Part shown: one piece after another, positions 1 through 13,102 of the stretch
Position numbering within the stretch: the first letter of the stretch is position 1
Layout of the letters: each line of letters begins with the position of its first letter
Assembly: GCF_036226465.1 (NCBI RefSeq)
Contig: NZ_CP108476.1
Span: 3,162,001-3,226,000, forward strand
Direction: 5' to 3'
DNA from: Kitasatospora sp. NBC_01250
GTDB taxonomy: Bacteria; Actinomycetota; Actinomycetes; Streptomycetales; Streptomycetaceae
DNA: 64,000 nt
The notes under the pieces: generated by a model
What the model was told of the DNA's origin: nothing
What the model saw: only the letters and a program-made list of their open reading frames with translations
The model's database searches: none
Program-made: the position numbers and the translations under genes

Positions 1-55
1 GGTGGTTGAGGTTCATCTTCCAGTTGCCCGCCATCAGCGGGAGGCGCTCACTCAT
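1..55 (-). CDS. tpiA: triosephosphate isomerase, N-terminal fragment (cut by window edge)
   Basis: Only the first 18 codons are present. They read [18 protein letters not shown], and AGNWKMN is the classic N-terminus of TpiA with the active-site Asn and Lys. The enzyme interconverts dihydroxyacetone phosphate and glyceraldehyde 3-phosphate in the cytoplasm. The ATG lies 3 nt after the pgk stop codon, so the gene is the third member of a gap-pgk-tpiA operon and is probably translationally coupled to pgk. Identification is firm from motif and context, although the body of the gene is outside the window. Confidence 0.93.
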   Translation of the reverse strand, partial: MSERLPLMAGNWKMNLNH

Positions 56-58
56 TGA

Positions 59-1270
59 TCAGCCTTCCAGGGCGGCGATACCGGGGAGCGTCTTGCCCTC
101 CAGGTACTCGAGGCTCGCGCCACCGCCGGTCGAGATGTGTCCGAACGCGTTCTCGTCGAAGCCGAGGATGCGCACGGCTGCTGCCGAGTCGCCGCCACCG
201 ACCACGGTGAACCCCGGGCTGCCGAGCAGCCCCTGGGCAACGGCCTTGGTGCCGTTGGCGTAGTCCGGGTGCTCGAAGACACCCATCGGGCCGTTCCAGA
301 AGACGGTGCCCGCGTCCGCCAGCTTCTCGGCGAACAGCTCCCGCGTCTTCGGGCCGATGTCCAGGCCCTCCTTGTCGGCCGGAATCGCGTCGCTCGCGAC
401 CAGCTCCGGATTGGCCGGAGCCTTGGTCTTGAGGTCGGGGAAGTCCGAGGAGACCAGGACGTCCACCGGCAGGACGAACTCCACGCCCCGCTTCTCGGCC
501 CGGGCCAGGTACTCCAGGCAGACCGGGATCTGGTCCTTCTGCAGCAGCGAGATGCCCACCTCGTGGCCCTTGGCCGCGAGGAAGGTGTACGCCATGCCGC
601 CGCCGATCAGGATCCGGTCGGCCTTCTCCAGCAGGTTGTCGATCACCCCGAGCTTGTCGGAGACCTTGGCGCCGCCGAGCACCACCACGTACGGGCGGGC
701 CACCTCGTCGGTGAGCTTCTTCAGCACGGCGAGCTCGGTGGCGATCAGGTCGCCGACCGCGTGCGGCAGCCGGGCCGGCAGGTCGAAGACCGAGGCGTGC
801 TTGCGGTGCACCGCGCCGAAGCCGTCGCCGACGTAGAGGTCGGACAGAGCGGCGAGTTGATCGGCGAAGGCGCCGCGCTCGGCGTCGTCCTTGCTCGTCT
901 CACCGGCGTTGAAGCGCAGGTTCTCCAGCAGCGTGACCTCGCCGTTGGCCAGAGCGGCAACGGTGGCCTTCGCGCTGTCCCCCACGGTGTCGCTCGCGAA
1001 GGAGACGTTCCTGTCGAGGATCTCGCCCAGGCGCACGGCAACCGGCGCGAGCGAGAACTGCGGGTCCGGCGCGCCCTTGGGACGGCCGAGGTGGGAGGCG
1101 ACGATCACCTTGGCGCCGGCCTCGGCCAGCTTGGCGATGGTCGGGGCGACGGCGCGGATCCGGCCGTCGTCGGTGATGGTGGTGCCCTCCAGCGGCACGT
1201 TCAGGTCGGCGCGGACGAAAACCCGCTTGCCTTCCACACCGTCTTGAATGAGTTCGTCGATGGTCTTCAC
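59..1270 (-). CDS. pgk: phosphoglycerate kinase
   Basis: This 403-residue protein transfers the acyl phosphate of 1,3-bisphosphoglycerate to ADP in glycolysis. The PGK signature [12 protein letters not shown] is at about residues 15-26, SHLGRPKG follows near residue 60, and the C-terminal nucleotide loop GGGDSAAAV is intact. The frame is open further upstream, but I chose the GTG at 1270: it gives the family length, starts at VKTIDELI, and has a GGAG ribosome-binding site 10 nt upstream. It lies between gap, 177 nt upstream, and tpiA, 3 nt downstream. Confidence 0.97.
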   Translation of the reverse strand: MKTIDELIQDGVEGKRVFVRADLNVPLEGTTITDDGRIRAVAPTIAKLAEAGAKVIVASHLGRPKGAPDPQFSLAPVAVRLGEILDRNVSFASDTVGDSAKATVAALANGEVTLLENLRFNAGETSKDDAERGAFADQLAALSDLYVGDGFGAVHRKHASVFDLPARLPHAVGDLIATELAVLKKLTDEVARPYVVVLGGAKVSDKLGVIDNLLEKADRILIGGGMAYTFLAAKGHEVGISLLQKDQIPVCLEYLARAEKRGVEFVLPVDVLVSSDFPDLKTKAPANPELVASDAIPADKEGLDIGPKTRELFAEKLADAGTVFWNGPMGVFEHPDYANGTKAVAQGLLGSPGFTVVGGGDSAAAVRILGFDENAFGHISTGGGASLEYLEGKTLPGIAALEG

Positions 1271-1381
1271 GGTCTTCGTTCTCCAGGGGGGAGAGAGGGG
1301 GCCCAGGAACAGTGGCGCTGGGAGTGGCGCAGCGCCCGGCAACTCGGGAACACCCGCAGGGAAGAGGGTGCGTGGGCAGGG

Positions 1382-1419
1382 GCAGGGCCCGGACGCGGTG
1401 TCCGCGCTCCGGGCCCTGC
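1382..1419 (-). terminator. hairpin between gap and pgk
   Basis: An 11-bp outer stem (1382-1392 with 1409-1419) continues into a 5-bp inner stem CGCGG/CCGCG with a 3-nt loop. It lies about 30 nt after the gap stop and 110 nt before pgk. It may be a partial terminator or an RNA-processing and stability element that sets gap above pgk. No T-run follows. Confidence 0.55.
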
Positions 1420-1447
1420 TCCTCACATCACGTCAGCTTCCGCTGCG

Positions 1448-3626
<2,179 letters not shown>

Positions 3627-3636
<10 letters not shown>

Positions 3637-4706
3637 GGGCCGATCCTTCCATGTGTCCGGAAAATCCGGTCGTACGCGGCGGCCAGAAGCTCCGGGTCGT
3701 GTCGCGGGGTCCCGTCGGCGCCGGCCACCTTGTCCAGCACCAGCGCGGCCCCCATCCGCTCGGCCGCCTTCTCCAGGCCGGCCAGGTCGGCCACCCCGAA
3801 GGCGCCGCCGGTCACCGCGCGCTCGTCCACCAGGATCGCATCCACACCCAGTTCCGGAGCGTGGTCGGCGATGACCTCCAGGTGGCGCTGCGGGGTGAAG
3901 CCCTCGGTCTCGCCGGGCTGCGGGGCCAGGTTCAGGGTCAGCAGGCGGCGGGCCTTGGTCTCGATCAGCGCCTTGGCCAGCTCGGGGACCAGCAGGTGCG
4001 GCAGCACGCTGGTGAACCAGGAGCCGGGTCCGAGCACCACCCAGTCCGCCTCCAGGACCGCCGCCACCGCCTCCGGCACCGCCGGCGGCTCCTCGGGCAG
4101 CAGCCGGACCGACTGCACGGTGCCCGGGGTGATGGCCACGTCGGCCTGGCCGCGCACGGCGGTCACCCGCGCGGGGTGGGCCGGGTCGTGGCCGCGCACC
4201 TGGGCCTCGATGTCCAGCGGGACGGCGGACATCGGCAGCACCCGGCCCTGCACGTTGAGCAGCCGGCCCACCCACTCCAGGGCGGCGACCGGATCGCCGA
4301 GCTTCTCCCAGAGCGCCACGATCAGCAGGTTGCCCACCGCGTGGCCGCCCAGCTCGCCGGAGCCGGTGAAGCGCTGCTGGATCACCTCGGACCAGGTGCG
4401 GCCCCAGTCGTCGTCACCGCACAGCGCGGCCAGCGCCTTGCGCAGGTCGCCGGGGGGCAGCACGCCGAGCTCGGCGCGCAGCCGCCCGCTGGAGCCGCCG
4501 TCGTCGGCCACCGTGACCACGGCGGTCAGGTCGGAGGTGAGGCGGCGCAGCGCGGAGAGCGAGGCGGACAGGCCCTGGCCGCCGCCGAGCGCGGTGATCC
4601 GCGGCGCCGCCCCCTTCGTCGCGGAGACCGACCTCTTCTGTGCGCCCGGGGAACCCCGCTCGGCGGCCTTGTGCTGGTATTGCCGCCCTGGCGAGTATCC
4701 CGTCAC
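3627..4706 (-). CDS. yvcK: YvcK/CofD-like gluconeogenesis-morphogenesis factor
   Basis: This 359-residue protein belongs to the UPF0052/CofD-like family, which binds UDP-sugars in Bacillus and affects cell shape and growth on gluconeogenic carbon. Visible motifs are [14 protein letters not shown] near residue 40, [34 protein letters not shown] and [15 protein letters not shown]. It lies 46 nt after rapZ and overlaps whiA by 10 nt, in the conserved rapZ-yvcK-whiA order. The first ~35 residues are basic and poorly conserved, so the exact start is less certain than the function. Confidence 0.93.
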
Positions 4707-4752
4707 ACCTACCCCACGTTCCTGTGCTGTCGGCGGTGCTGGGGGACCGCCG

Positions 4753-5637
4753 CTACTCCCGTCCCATGTCGCGGTGCACCAGCACCGTTTCCACGCCGTC
4801 GGCGATCAGACGCTTCGTCAGCCGCTCCGACATGGCCACGCTGCGATGCTTGCCACCGGTGCAGCCTACGGCAAGCGTCATGTAGCGCTTACCCTCTCGG
4901 CGATAACCCTCGGTGACAATGCGCAGAAGCTCGGCGTAACCGTCCAGGAACTCCTTGGCACCGGGCTGCTGGAACACGTAGTCCGCGACGTCCGTATCCG
5001 TACCGGTTCGTGCCCGTAGTTCCGGCACCCAGTGCGGATTGGGCAGGAACCGGCAGTCCACCACGAGGTCCGCGTCGACCGGCAGGCCGTACTTGAAACC
5101 GAAGGACATCACGGTGCAGCGCAGCTCGGGCTCGTCGTGGTCGGCGAACTGGGCGTCCAGCTTGGCCCGCAGCTGGTGGACGTTGAGGTCCGAGGTGTCG
5201 ATCACCAGGTCGGCCTCGCCGCGCAACTCGCGCAGCAGGTCGCGCTCCTGCGCGATGCCGTCGACGATCCGGCCCTCACCCTGCAGCGGGTGCGGGCGGC
5301 GCACGCTCTCGAAGCGGCGCACCAGGGCGTCGTCACCGGACTCCAGGTAGACCACGCGCATCCGGATGCCGCGCTTGTCCAGCTCCTCCAGCGAGGCCCG
5401 CAGGTCGTCGAAGAACTGCCGCCCCCGGACGTCGACCACCACGCCGATCCGGGCCACCGCGCCCTGCGAGCGGGCGCCGAGGTCGACCATGGTGGGGATG
5501 AGGGCCGGCGGCAGGTTGTCGACCACGAACCAGCCGAGGTCCTCCAGGCACTTGGCGGCCGTGCTGCGGCCGGCTCCGGACATGCCGGAGATGATCACCA
5601 GCTCCGGTGGGGTCTCGCCCACATCAGACACTGTCAC
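4753..5637 (-). CDS. rapZ: RapZ family nucleotide-binding RNase adapter
   Basis: The 294-residue protein has Walker A GMSGAGRST at residues 18-26 and the RapZ signatures WFVVDNLPPAL and GCTGGKHRSVAMSERL near the C-terminus. E. coli RapZ presents the sRNA GlmZ to RNase E, while in Gram-positive bacteria the homologue (YvcJ) is a GTP/ATP-binding protein of unclear target. The start is GTG with only a weak upstream purine stretch. It lies 57 nt after uvrC and 46 nt before yvcK in one transcription direction. Confidence 0.94.
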   Translation of the reverse strand: MTVSDVGETPPELVIISGMSGAGRSTAAKCLEDLGWFVVDNLPPALIPTMVDLGARSQGAVARIGVVVDVRGRQFFDDLRASLEELDKRGIRMRVVYLESGDDALVRRFESVRRPHPLQGEGRIVDGIAQERDLLRELRGEADLVIDTSDLNVHQLRAKLDAQFADHDEPELRCTVMSFGFKYGLPVDADLVVDCRFLPNPHWVPELRARTGTDTDVADYVFQQPGAKEFLDGYAELLRIVTEGYRREGKRYMTLAVGCTGGKHRSVAMSERLTKRLIADGVETVLVHRDMGRE

Positions 5638-5694
5638 TTCGGTTCCCCGCTCTCGCGTGCATCTGCTGTAAAAACGTGTGCGCCGCGCTCGACG

Positions 5695-7749
5695 TCACGC
5701 CTGGCCCGGTCGCACGGTCGGCTGGACCGGGTCGGCAGGGCCATCCTCCATGATCTCGCCTGTGGCGGTGTTCACCGCGAATGCCGCGGGTTGCCGGGAC
5801 GCCAACGCCTGGACAACAGTCTCCGCCGTGCGGCGCCCGATGCCGGGGACGGCGCAGATCTCCTCCACGCTGGCGGCGCGCAGCTTCTTCACCGAGCCGA
5901 AGTGCTTGAGCAGCGCGGTGCGTCGGGTCTCCCCCAGGCCGGGCACGGCGTCCAGGCCGCCGGATCCGGTCAGCCGCTTGGCGCGCTTGCTGCGCTGGTA
6001 GGAGATGGCGAACCGGTGCGCCTCGTCGCGCACCCGCTGCAGCAGGTAGAGGCCCTCGCTGCTGCGCGGCAGCACCACCGGGTCGTCCTGGTCGGGCAGC
6101 CAGACCTCCTCCAGGCGCTTGGCCAGCCCGCACAGCGCGACGTCGTCGATGCCGAGTTCGTCCAGCGCGCGCCTGGCGGCGGCCACCTGGGGCTGGCCGC
6201 CGTCGACCACCAGCAGCTGCGGCGGGTAGGCGAAGCGGCGCGGGCGCCCGGTCTCCGGATCGACCGGGCCGCCGGGCAGCGCGTCGTCGTCCACACCGCC
6301 GTCGCCGTCGCCGGGCAGGCTCTGCTCGGGCACCGCCCACTCGCCGGTCCGCTCGCGCTCCTGGAGGTAGCGGCGGAACCGGCGGCTGATCACCTCGTGC
6401 ATCGAGCGGACGTCGTCCTGGCCCTCGAAGCCCTTGATCTGGAAGCGCCGGTACTCGCTCTTGCGGGCCAGGCCGTCCTCGAAGACCACCATCGAGGCGA
6501 CCACGTCCTCGCCCTGCAGGTGCGAGATGTCGAAGCACTCGATCCGCAGCGGCACCGAGTCCAGCTCCAGCGCGTCGGCGATCTCCTGCAGCGCCCGGCT
6601 GCGGGTGGTCAGGTCCGAGGCCCGCTTGGTCTTGTGCAGCGCCAGCGCCTGCTGGGCGTTGCGCCCGACGGTGGCCATCAGGTCCTTCTTGTCGCCGCGT
6701 TGCGGCACCCGCAGGTCGACCTGGCTGCCGCGCAGGCCGGTCAGCCACTCGCGCACCGGCTCGGCCGGCTCGGGCAGCGCGGGCACCAGCACCTCGCGCG
6801 GCACCGCCTCGCTGCCGCCGCCGTAGAGCTGCTGCAGGGCGTGCTCGACCAGCGCGGCGGTGTCCACGTCCTCGACCTTGTCGGTGACCCAGCCGCGCTG
6901 GCCGCGCACCCGGCCGCCGCGGACGTGGAAGATCTGTACCGCGGCCTCGAGTTCGTCCTCGGCCAGCGCGAGCAGGTCGGCGTCGGTGCCGTCCGCGAGC
7001 ACCACGGCGTTCTTCTCCATGGCCCGCTTGAGCGCCCCGATGTCGTCGCGCAGCCGGGCCGCCTTCTCGTACTCCATCTCGGCGGCGGCCTCGGCCATCT
7101 GCTCCTCCAGGCGGCGCAGGTGGTTGCCGGTGCGCCCGGCCATGAAGTCGCAGAACTCCTCGGCCAGCTCCCGGTGTTCGTCGGCGCTGACCTTGCCGAC
7201 GCAGGGCGCGGCGCACTTGCCGATGTAGCCCAGCAGGCAGGGGCGGCCGACCTGCTTGGCGCGCTTGAAGACCCCGGTGGAGCAGGTGCGCACCGGGAAG
7301 ACGCGCAGCAGCAGGTCGACGGTCTCGCGGATCGCCCAGGCGTGCCCGTACGGGCCGAAGTAGCGCACGCCCTTCTTGTGTGCCCCGCGCATCACCTGCA
7401 CCCGGGGGAACTCCTCGTTCAGCGTCACCGCGAGCTCGGGATAGCTCTTGTCGTCGCGGTACTTGACGTTGAACCGGGGGTCGAACTCCTTGATCCAGGA
7501 GTACTCCAGCTGGAGCGCCTCGACCTCGGTGCCGACCACGGTCCACTCCACCGAGGCGGCGGTGGTGACCATGGTGGCGGTGCGCGGGTGCAGGTTCGCC
7601 AGGTCCTGGAAGTACGAGGACAGGCGCGGGCGCAGGCTCTTGGCCTTGCCCACGTAGATCACCCGGCCGTGCTCGTCCCGGAACCGGTAGACCCCGGGCG
7701 AGGGTGGGATCGCTCCCGGCGCCGGGCGGTAGGTGGACGGGTCGGCCAT
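5695..7749 (-). CDS. uvrC: excinuclease ABC subunit C
   Basis: This 684-residue enzyme makes the dual incisions of nucleotide excision repair after UvrA-UvrB loading. It has an N-terminal GIY-YIG nuclease (PSPGVYRF...[10 protein letters not shown]), a Cys-rich segment ([10 protein letters not shown]), a UVR motif for UvrB contact ([14 protein letters not shown]), the RNase H-like nuclease core ([10 protein letters not shown]) and two helix-hairpin-helix motifs ([24 protein letters not shown]). Length is normal. It probably starts the uvrC-rapZ-yvcK-whiA transcript. A TAGGGT -10-like hexamer lies about 35 nt upstream of the ATG. Confidence 0.97.
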   Translation of the reverse strand: MADPSTYRPAPGAIPPSPGVYRFRDEHGRVIYVGKAKSLRPRLSSYFQDLANLHPRTATMVTTAASVEWTVVGTEVEALQLEYSWIKEFDPRFNVKYRDDKSYPELAVTLNEEFPRVQVMRGAHKKGVRYFGPYGHAWAIRETVDLLLRVFPVRTCSTGVFKRAKQVGRPCLLGYIGKCAAPCVGKVSADEHRELAEEFCDFMAGRTGNHLRRLEEQMAEAAAEMEYEKAARLRDDIGALKRAMEKNAVVLADGTDADLLALAEDELEAAVQIFHVRGGRVRGQRGWVTDKVEDVDTAALVEHALQQLYGGGSEAVPREVLVPALPEPAEPVREWLTGLRGSQVDLRVPQRGDKKDLMATVGRNAQQALALHKTKRASDLTTRSRALQEIADALELDSVPLRIECFDISHLQGEDVVASMVVFEDGLARKSEYRRFQIKGFEGQDDVRSMHEVISRRFRRYLQERERTGEWAVPEQSLPGDGDGGVDDDALPGGPVDPETGRPRRFAYPPQLLVVDGGQPQVAAARRALDELGIDDVALCGLAKRLEEVWLPDQDDPVVLPRSSEGLYLLQRVRDEAHRFAISYQRSKRAKRLTGSGGLDAVPGLGETRRTALLKHFGSVKKLRAASVEEICAVPGIGRRTAETVVQALASRQPAAFAVNTATGEIMEDGPADPVQPTVRPGQA

Positions 7750-7827
7750 CGTGGTCCCCCTCGTGCTGCGCTGTGACTGCTAAAACCCTAGCTCCCGGGG
7801 CCGACGGCCGGGGCCGGCCGGCCGAGA

Positions 7828-8268
7828 TCAGCTCGGCGTCACGGTGAGCTTGCCGCCGGCCACCGCGACCTGGTAGCTGGGCAGCGGGCTCGGCGCCGGG
7901 CCGTCGGCGACCGAGCCGTCGGCGATGTTGAAACGGCTGCCGTGGCACGGGCACTGGATCTGGTTGTTCTTGACCTGGTCGACCAGGCAGCCGGCGTGCG
8001 TGCAGCGGGCGCTGAACGCCTTGTACTCGCCGGCGCTGGGCTGGGTGACCACGATCCGCTGGTCGGCGTAGACCTTGCCGCCGCCCACCGGCACGGCCGA
8101 GGCGTCGCCCAGGTCCACCGGCGTGGGCGCGGCCTTCGCCTGGCTCTTGCTGCCGCCCGAGCTCTCGCAGCCGCTCAGGACGAGGGCGGAGCCGCCGGCC
8201 AGCGCTGCCGCGCCGCAGCAGAGCAGGGTGCGGCGGGTGGTGGTGGGCGTCTGGTCGGCCTCGGACAT
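7828..8268 (-). CDS. Tat-type Rieske [2Fe-2S] lipoprotein
   Basis: This 146-residue exported protein begins with a twin-arginine-like signal (TTRRTLL, Arg12-Arg13), a hydrophobic stretch and a lipobox LSGC with Cys34. The Rieske domain has cluster ligands Cys89/His91 (CTHAGC) and Cys106/His109 (CPCHGS). Cys94 and Cys108 are placed to form the disulfide seen in bc1-type Rieske proteins. It is therefore likely a membrane-anchored electron carrier on the outer face. No redox partner is adjacent, since the gene sits between uvrA and uvrC, so its electron donor and acceptor are unknown. Confidence 0.9.
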   Translation of the reverse strand: MSEADQTPTTTRRTLLCCGAAALAGGSALVLSGCESSGGSKSQAKAAPTPVDLGDASAVPVGGGKVYADQRIVVTQPSAGEYKAFSARCTHAGCLVDQVKNNQIQCPCHGSRFNIADGSVADGPAPSPLPSYQVAVAGGKLTVTPS

Positions 8269-8344
8269 GGTGCTGGCTCCCTGCGGGGGTGGGGCGGGTG
8301 GACGGGCGGCAGTCTAGGCCCTCTCCCATGGGCCGGACCCCGCC

Positions 8345-8376
8345 CCCGGGGCCGCCCGCCGAGGGACGGCCCCGGG
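8345..8376 (-). terminator. terminator after uvrA
   Basis: A 10-bp GC stem (8345-8354 with 8367-8376) with a 12-nt loop begins 10 nt after the uvrA stop. Confidence 0.5.
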
Positions 8377-8386
8377 AGGGTGGCCG

Positions 8387-11290
8387 TTACTTCTTGGCCG
8401 CCGCGCGCTTGCGGGCGGCCCGCGGGGCCGGGACCGGCGCGTCGCTCACCCGGTCGCCCAGGATGTCGCGCAGGAACTTGCCGGTGTGGCTGTCCGTGGT
8501 GGCGGCGATCTCCTCGGGGGTGCCCTCGGCGATCACCGTGCCACCGCCGTTGCCGCCCTCGGGACCCATGTCCACGATCCAGTCGGCGGTCTTGATCACA
8601 TCGAGGTTGTGCTCGATGACGATCACCGTGTTGCCCTTTTCGACCAGACCGGAGAGCACCTTGATCAGCTTGCTGATGTCCTCGAAGTGCAGGCCGGTGG
8701 TCGGCTCGTCCAGCACGTAGACGGTCCGCCCGGTGGAGCGCTTCTGCAGCTCGGCGGCGAGCTTGACGCGCTGCGCCTCACCGCCGGAGAGGGTCGGCGC
8801 GCTCTGGCCGAGCCGGACGTAGCCGAGGCCGACGTCGTTGAGGGTGCGCAGGTGGCGGGCGATCGCCGGGACCGCCTCGAAGAAGTGCAGCGCCTCCTCG
8901 ATCGGCATGTCCAGCACCTCGGCGATGGACTTGCCCTTGTAGTGCACCTCCAGCGTCTCGCGGTTGTAGCGGGCGCCGTGGCAGACCTCGCACGGGACGT
9001 AGACGTCCGGCAGGAAGTTCATCTCGATCTTGATGGTGCCGTCGCCCGAGCAGTTCTCGCAGCGGCCGCCCTTGACGTTGAAGGAGAACCGGCCCTGCAG
9101 GTAACCGCGCACCTTCGCCTCGGCGGTCTCCGCGAAGAGCTTGCGGACGTGGTCGAAGACGCCGGTGTAGGTGGCCGGGTTGGACCGCGGGGTGCGGCCG
9201 ATCGGCGACTGGTCGACGTGCACCACCTTGTCCACCAGATCGGTGCCGGTGACCCGGGTGTGCCGGCCCGGCACGCTGCGCGCGCCGTTCAGCTCGCGCG
9301 CCAGGTGGGTGTAGAGGATGTCGTTGACCAGGGTGGACTTGCCCGAGCCCGAGACGCCGGTGATCGCGGTGAACATCCCCAGCGGGAAGCCGACCGTGAC
9401 GTCCTTGAGGTTGTGCTCGCGGGCGCCGTGCACCACGATCTGGCGCTTCTTGTCGCGCGGGCGGCGCACGGTGGGGATCGGGATCGAGCGCTTGCCGGAG
9501 AGGTACTGGCCGGTCAGCGACTGCTCGTTGGCCAGCAGCTCCTTCAGCCCGCCGGAGTGCACCACCTTGCCGCCGTGCTCGCCGGCGCCGGGGCCGATGT
9601 CGACCACCCAGTCGGCGGTCTTGATGGTGTCCTCGTCGTGCTCGACCACGATCAGCGTGTTGCCGATGTCGCGCAGCCGGACCAGGGTCTCGATCAGCCG
9701 GTGGTTGTCGCGCTGGTGCAGGCCGATGGACGGCTCGTCCAGCACGTAGAGCACGCCGACCAGGCCGGAGCCGATCTGGGTGGCGAGCCGGATCCGCTGC
9801 GCCTCACCGCCGGACAGGGTGCCGGCCGCGCGGTTGAGCGAGAGGTAGTCGAGGCCGACGTCGACCAGGAACCGCAGCCGCTCGTTGACCTCCTTCAGCA
9901 CCCGCTCGGCGATCTTCTTGTCCCGGGCGGTGAGCTTCATCGCGCTCAGGAAGTCGGCGCAGTCGCTGATCGACATCGCCGAGACCTCGGCGATCGACTT
10001 GCCCTGCACGGTGACCGCGAGCACCACCGGCTTGAGCCGGGTGCCCTCGCAGGTGGGGCACGGCACCTCGCGCATGTAGCCCTCGAAGCGCTCGCGACCG
10101 CTGTCGGTCTCCGCCTCGTTGTGCTTGCGCTGGACGAACGGGATCACGCCCTCGAACCCGGTGACCCAGGACCGGGCCTTGCCGTAGCGGTTGTTGTAGC
10201 GGACCTCGACCTTGGCCTTGTGGCCGTAGAGCAGCGCCTTCTTGGCCCGGGCCGGCAGCCCGGCCCACGGGATGTCGGTCCGGAAGCCGACCTCGGTGGC
10301 GAGTGCGTCGATCAGGTGGCCGAAGTACTCGCGCAGGTGGCCGCCGGTCCACGGGTGGATGGCGCCCTCGTCCAGCGACTTCTGGTCGTCGGGGACCACC
10401 AGCTCGGGGTCCACCTCCATCCGGCTGCCGAGGCCGGTGCACTCGGGGCAGGCGCCGAACGGGGAGTTGAAGGAGAACGAGCGCGGCTCCAGCTCCTCGA
10501 AGGAGACGTCGTCGTACGGGCAGTAGAGGTGCTCGGAGTACATCCGCTCACGCTCGGGGTCGTCCGCGTCGAGGTCGACGAAGTCCAGCACCACCATGCC
10601 GCCGGAGAGCTTGAGCGCCGTCTCCACCGAGTCGGTCAGGCGGCGCTTGGCGCTCTCCTTGACGGTGAGGCGGTCGATGACCACCTCGATGGTGTGCTTC
10701 TCCTGCTTCTTGAGCTTGGGCGGCTCGGCCAGCTGGACCGTCTCGCCGTCCACCCGGGCCCGGGCGTAGCCCTTGGACTGCAGGTCGGCGAAGAGGTCGA
10801 CGAACTCGCCCTTGCGCTCGCGCACCACCGGGCTGAGCACCTGGAACCTGGTGCCCTCGGCGAGCTCCAGCACCTTGTCCACGATCGCCTGCGGGGACTG
10901 CTTGGCGATCGGGCGCCCGCAGTGCGGGCAGTGCGGCTTGCCCACCCGGGCGAAGAGCAGCCGCAGGTAGTCGTAGACCTCGGTGATGGTGCCGACCGTG
11001 GACCGGGGGTTGCGGTTGGTGGACTTCTGGTCGATCGAGACGGCCGGCGAGAGGCCCTCGATGAAGTCGACGTCCGGCTTGTCCATCTGGCCGAGGAACT
11101 GCCGGGCGTAGGAGGACAGCGACTCGACGTAACGCCGCTGCCCCTCGGCGAAGATCGTGTCGAAGGCCAATGACGACTTGCCCGACCCGGAGAGACCCGT
11201 GAAGACGATCAGGGAGTCCCGGGGCAGGTCGAGCGAGACGTTCTTGAGGTTGTGCTCGCGAGCACCGCGGACGATGAGGCGGTCGGCCAC
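8387..11290 (-). CDS. uvrA: excinuclease ABC subunit A
   Basis: This 967-residue damage-recognition ATPase has two ABC-type nucleotide sites (Walker [13 protein letters not shown] and [12 protein letters not shown]; signatures [12 protein letters not shown] and [12 protein letters not shown]). It also has zinc-binding cysteine groups ([14 protein letters not shown] with CEVCHG). The C-terminal tail is Ala/Arg/Lys-rich, as in other streptomycetes. I chose GTG at 11290 because [18 protein letters not shown] matches the family N-terminus. An ATG at 11356 would add 22 residues and cannot be excluded, because purine-rich sites for the GTG are 11-16 nt away. Confidence 0.96.
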   Translation of the reverse strand: MADRLIVRGAREHNLKNVSLDLPRDSLIVFTGLSGSGKSSLAFDTIFAEGQRRYVESLSSYARQFLGQMDKPDVDFIEGLSPAVSIDQKSTNRNPRSTVGTITEVYDYLRLLFARVGKPHCPHCGRPIAKQSPQAIVDKVLELAEGTRFQVLSPVVRERKGEFVDLFADLQSKGYARARVDGETVQLAEPPKLKKQEKHTIEVVIDRLTVKESAKRRLTDSVETALKLSGGMVVLDFVDLDADDPERERMYSEHLYCPYDDVSFEELEPRSFSFNSPFGACPECTGLGSRMEVDPELVVPDDQKSLDEGAIHPWTGGHLREYFGHLIDALATEVGFRTDIPWAGLPARAKKALLYGHKAKVEVRYNNRYGKARSWVTGFEGVIPFVQRKHNEAETDSGRERFEGYMREVPCPTCEGTRLKPVVLAVTVQGKSIAEVSAMSISDCADFLSAMKLTARDKKIAERVLKEVNERLRFLVDVGLDYLSLNRAAGTLSGGEAQRIRLATQIGSGLVGVLYVLDEPSIGLHQRDNHRLIETLVRLRDIGNTLIVVEHDEDTIKTADWVVDIGPGAGEHGGKVVHSGGLKELLANEQSLTGQYLSGKRSIPIPTVRRPRDKKRQIVVHGAREHNLKDVTVGFPLGMFTAITGVSGSGKSTLVNDILYTHLARELNGARSVPGRHTRVTGTDLVDKVVHVDQSPIGRTPRSNPATYTGVFDHVRKLFAETAEAKVRGYLQGRFSFNVKGGRCENCSGDGTIKIEMNFLPDVYVPCEVCHGARYNRETLEVHYKGKSIAEVLDMPIEEALHFFEAVPAIARHLRTLNDVGLGYVRLGQSAPTLSGGEAQRVKLAAELQKRSTGRTVYVLDEPTTGLHFEDISKLIKVLSGLVEKGNTVIVIEHNLDVIKTADWIVDMGPEGGNGGGTVIAEGTPEEIAATTDSHTGKFLRDILGDRVSDAPVPAPRAARKRAAAKK

Positions 11291-11537
11291 TGCTTCTGGC
11301 GCCTTTCTCCGGGAACGGGCATTGCTTCCAGTGTCACCGATCAGCGTATCGCTCATGCGTTCGAACAACGATCGCGTCCAGTCGGGTCCACCCGTACGAG
11401 TGAAGCGCACCCCACTGACAACCGTCCGGATCCCGGGAACCCCCCCTGCTCGGCGCCCGGCCCAGCGATAGCCTTCGCCCTGCACGGCCCAACGAGCCCG
11501 GGCCTGCCACGTCACGCACGCCAAGAGGGGGCCCTCG

Positions 11538-12299
11538 ATGACCACCACCCAGCCCGACCCGCACGCCGACCTGGCCAAGGTCGCGGAGAGCACCGAGCGC
11601 CTGCTGCACACCGTCGCCGCCCTCGATCCGGCCGCGCTCGCCGAGCCGTCCGCGCTGCCCGGCTGGACCCGCGGCCACGTGCTCACCCACCTCGCCCGCA
11701 ACGCCGACTCGCTGGTCAACCTGGTCGAGTCGGCCCGCACCGGCCGGGACATCCCGCAGTACGCCAGCAGCCAGGCCCGCGACGAGGACATCGAGAAGGG
11801 CGCCGGGCGTCCGCTCGTCGAGCAGCTGGCCGACCTGCGGGCCAGCGCCGTGCGGCTGGCCGAGGCCGTCGCCACACTGCCCGAGGCGGCCTGGGGCGCC
11901 CAGCTCAAGCACCGGCTCGGCTACGTCTTCCCCGCGCGCGACCTGCCCTGGAAGCGGCTGGCCGAACTGGAGTACCACCACGTCGACCTGGCCGTCGGCT
12001 ACAGCCCCGCGCACTGGCCCGAGGAGTTCGCCGCGGTCGAGTTCGGCAAGCTGGCGGCCCGGTTCGCCCAGCTGGACGGCCTGCCGCCGCTCGAACTGCT
12101 CGCCGAGGACACCGGTGCCAAGGCCAGTCTCGGCACCCGCGAGGGCGCGGTGCCCGAGCAGCGGGCCGAGGGCCCGGTGCGCGCCCTGACCGCCTGGCTC
12201 TCCGGCCGCTCGGACGGCGACGGCCTGCAGGTGCACCGCGACGGCGGCGCGCTGGCCGACCCGCGCTCGGCCCTGCCCGCGCTCCCCCCGATGGGCTGA
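11538..12299 (+). CDS. maleylpyruvate isomerase family mycothiol-dependent protein
   Basis: This 253-residue protein belongs to the DinB-like/MDMPI superfamily, a four-helix bundle whose members use mycothiol and a metal. The N-terminal [19 protein letters not shown] and the ELEYHHVDL motif supply the expected His/Glu metal ligands. A C-terminal MDMPI domain ([17 protein letters not shown]) follows. True maleylpyruvate isomerase activity is not implied, and the family label covers many thiol-dependent transferases. The ATG has AGAGGGGG about 7 nt upstream. A metallo-hydrolase follows 54 nt downstream and the two are probably cotranscribed. Confidence 0.85.
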   Translation: MTTTQPDPHADLAKVAESTERLLHTVAALDPAALAEPSALPGWTRGHVLTHLARNADSLVNLVESARTGRDIPQYASSQARDEDIEKGAGRPLVEQLADLRASAVRLAEAVATLPEAAWGAQLKHRLGYVFPARDLPWKRLAELEYHHVDLAVGYSPAHWPEEFAAVEFGKLAARFAQLDGLPPLELLAEDTGAKASLGTREGAVPEQRAEGPVRALTAWLSGRSDGDGLQVHRDGGALADPRSALPALPPMG

Positions 12300-12353
12300 C
12301 GCGCGATCATAGGCCCCGTACCCATTGGCCGGAACAGCCAGAAGGAGCACCCC

Positions 12354-13007
12354 TTGAGCTACCACGGAGCCGTCAAGGTCGGCGGTCCGCCGGACGTCCG
12401 CGAACTCGCCCATCTGATCATCACCAAGGTGGCGGTCGGCCCGTTCGACAACAACGCCTACCTGCTGCGCTGCCGGGCCACCGACGAGCAGCTGCTGATC
12501 GACGCGGCCGCCGACGCCCCGACGCTGCTGGAGACCGTCGGTGACCAGCTGGCCACCGTGGTCACCACCCACCGCCACCAGGACCACTGGGCCGGGCTGG
12601 CCGAGGTGGTCGCGGCCACCGGCGCCCGCACGGCGGCGGGCCGCCACGACGCCGAGGGCATCCCCGTCCCCACCGACCTGCTGCTGGACGACGGCGACAC
12701 CCTGCGGGTCGGCGAGGCGACCCTCACCGTGCGCCACCTGGTCGGCCACACCCCCGGCGCCATCGTGCTGGTCTACGACGACCCCGAGGGCCACCCCCAC
12801 GTCTTCACCGGCGACTGCCTCTTCCCCGGCGGCATCGGCAACACCCACCAGGACAAGGCCGCCTTCGAGAGCCTCTACCGGGACGTCACCACCAAGCTCT
12901 TCGACGCCCTGCCCGACGAGTCCTGGGTCTACCCCGGCCACGGCAAGGACACCACCCTCGGCACCGAGCGCCCCCACCTCACCGAGTGGCGCGACCGCGG
13001 CTGGTGA
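12354..13007 (+). CDS. metallo-beta-lactamase-fold hydrolase (glyoxalase II-like)
   Basis: The 217-residue protein shows the metal motif THRHQDHWAG (HxHxDH), a later metal His in HLVGHTPGAI, the bridging Asp in FTGDCLF and a C-terminal YPGHG. This is the arrangement of hydroxyacylglutathione hydrolase-like enzymes. Since actinobacteria use mycothiol, and the upstream gene is a mycothiol-dependent family member, a thioester hydrolase acting on mycothiol conjugates is a reasonable inference. The start is TTG at 12354, supported by GAAGGAG 6 nt upstream. Confidence 0.85.
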   Translation: MSYHGAVKVGGPPDVRELAHLIITKVAVGPFDNNAYLLRCRATDEQLLIDAAADAPTLLETVGDQLATVVTTHRHQDHWAGLAEVVAATGARTAAGRHDAEGIPVPTDLLLDDGDTLRVGEATLTVRHLVGHTPGAIVLVYDDPEGHPHVFTGDCLFPGGIGNTHQDKAAFESLYRDVTTKLFDALPDESWVYPGHGKDTTLGTERPHLTEWRDRGW

Positions 13008-13039
13008 CACCGCCGCCGATCCTCGCCGTCACACCACCG

Positions 13040-13077
13040 GGATGCCCCGCCGGAATCGGTTCCGGCGGGGCATCCCG
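13040..13077. terminator. bidirectional terminator
   Basis: A perfect 17-bp stem (13040-13056 with 13061-13077) closes a TCGG tetraloop. It sits between the convergent hydrolase and terC genes and can serve both strands. Confidence 0.8.
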
Positions 13078-13102
13078 CGCGAGGCGGCACCGTCGTCCCG
13101 CC

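Noticed and set aside
11354..11370. TCGAAC upstream of uvrA as an SOS (LexA) box
   Set aside because: Only the left half-site matches. The right half (ATCGCG) fits 2 of 6 positions of GTTCGA, so a LexA site is not supported.
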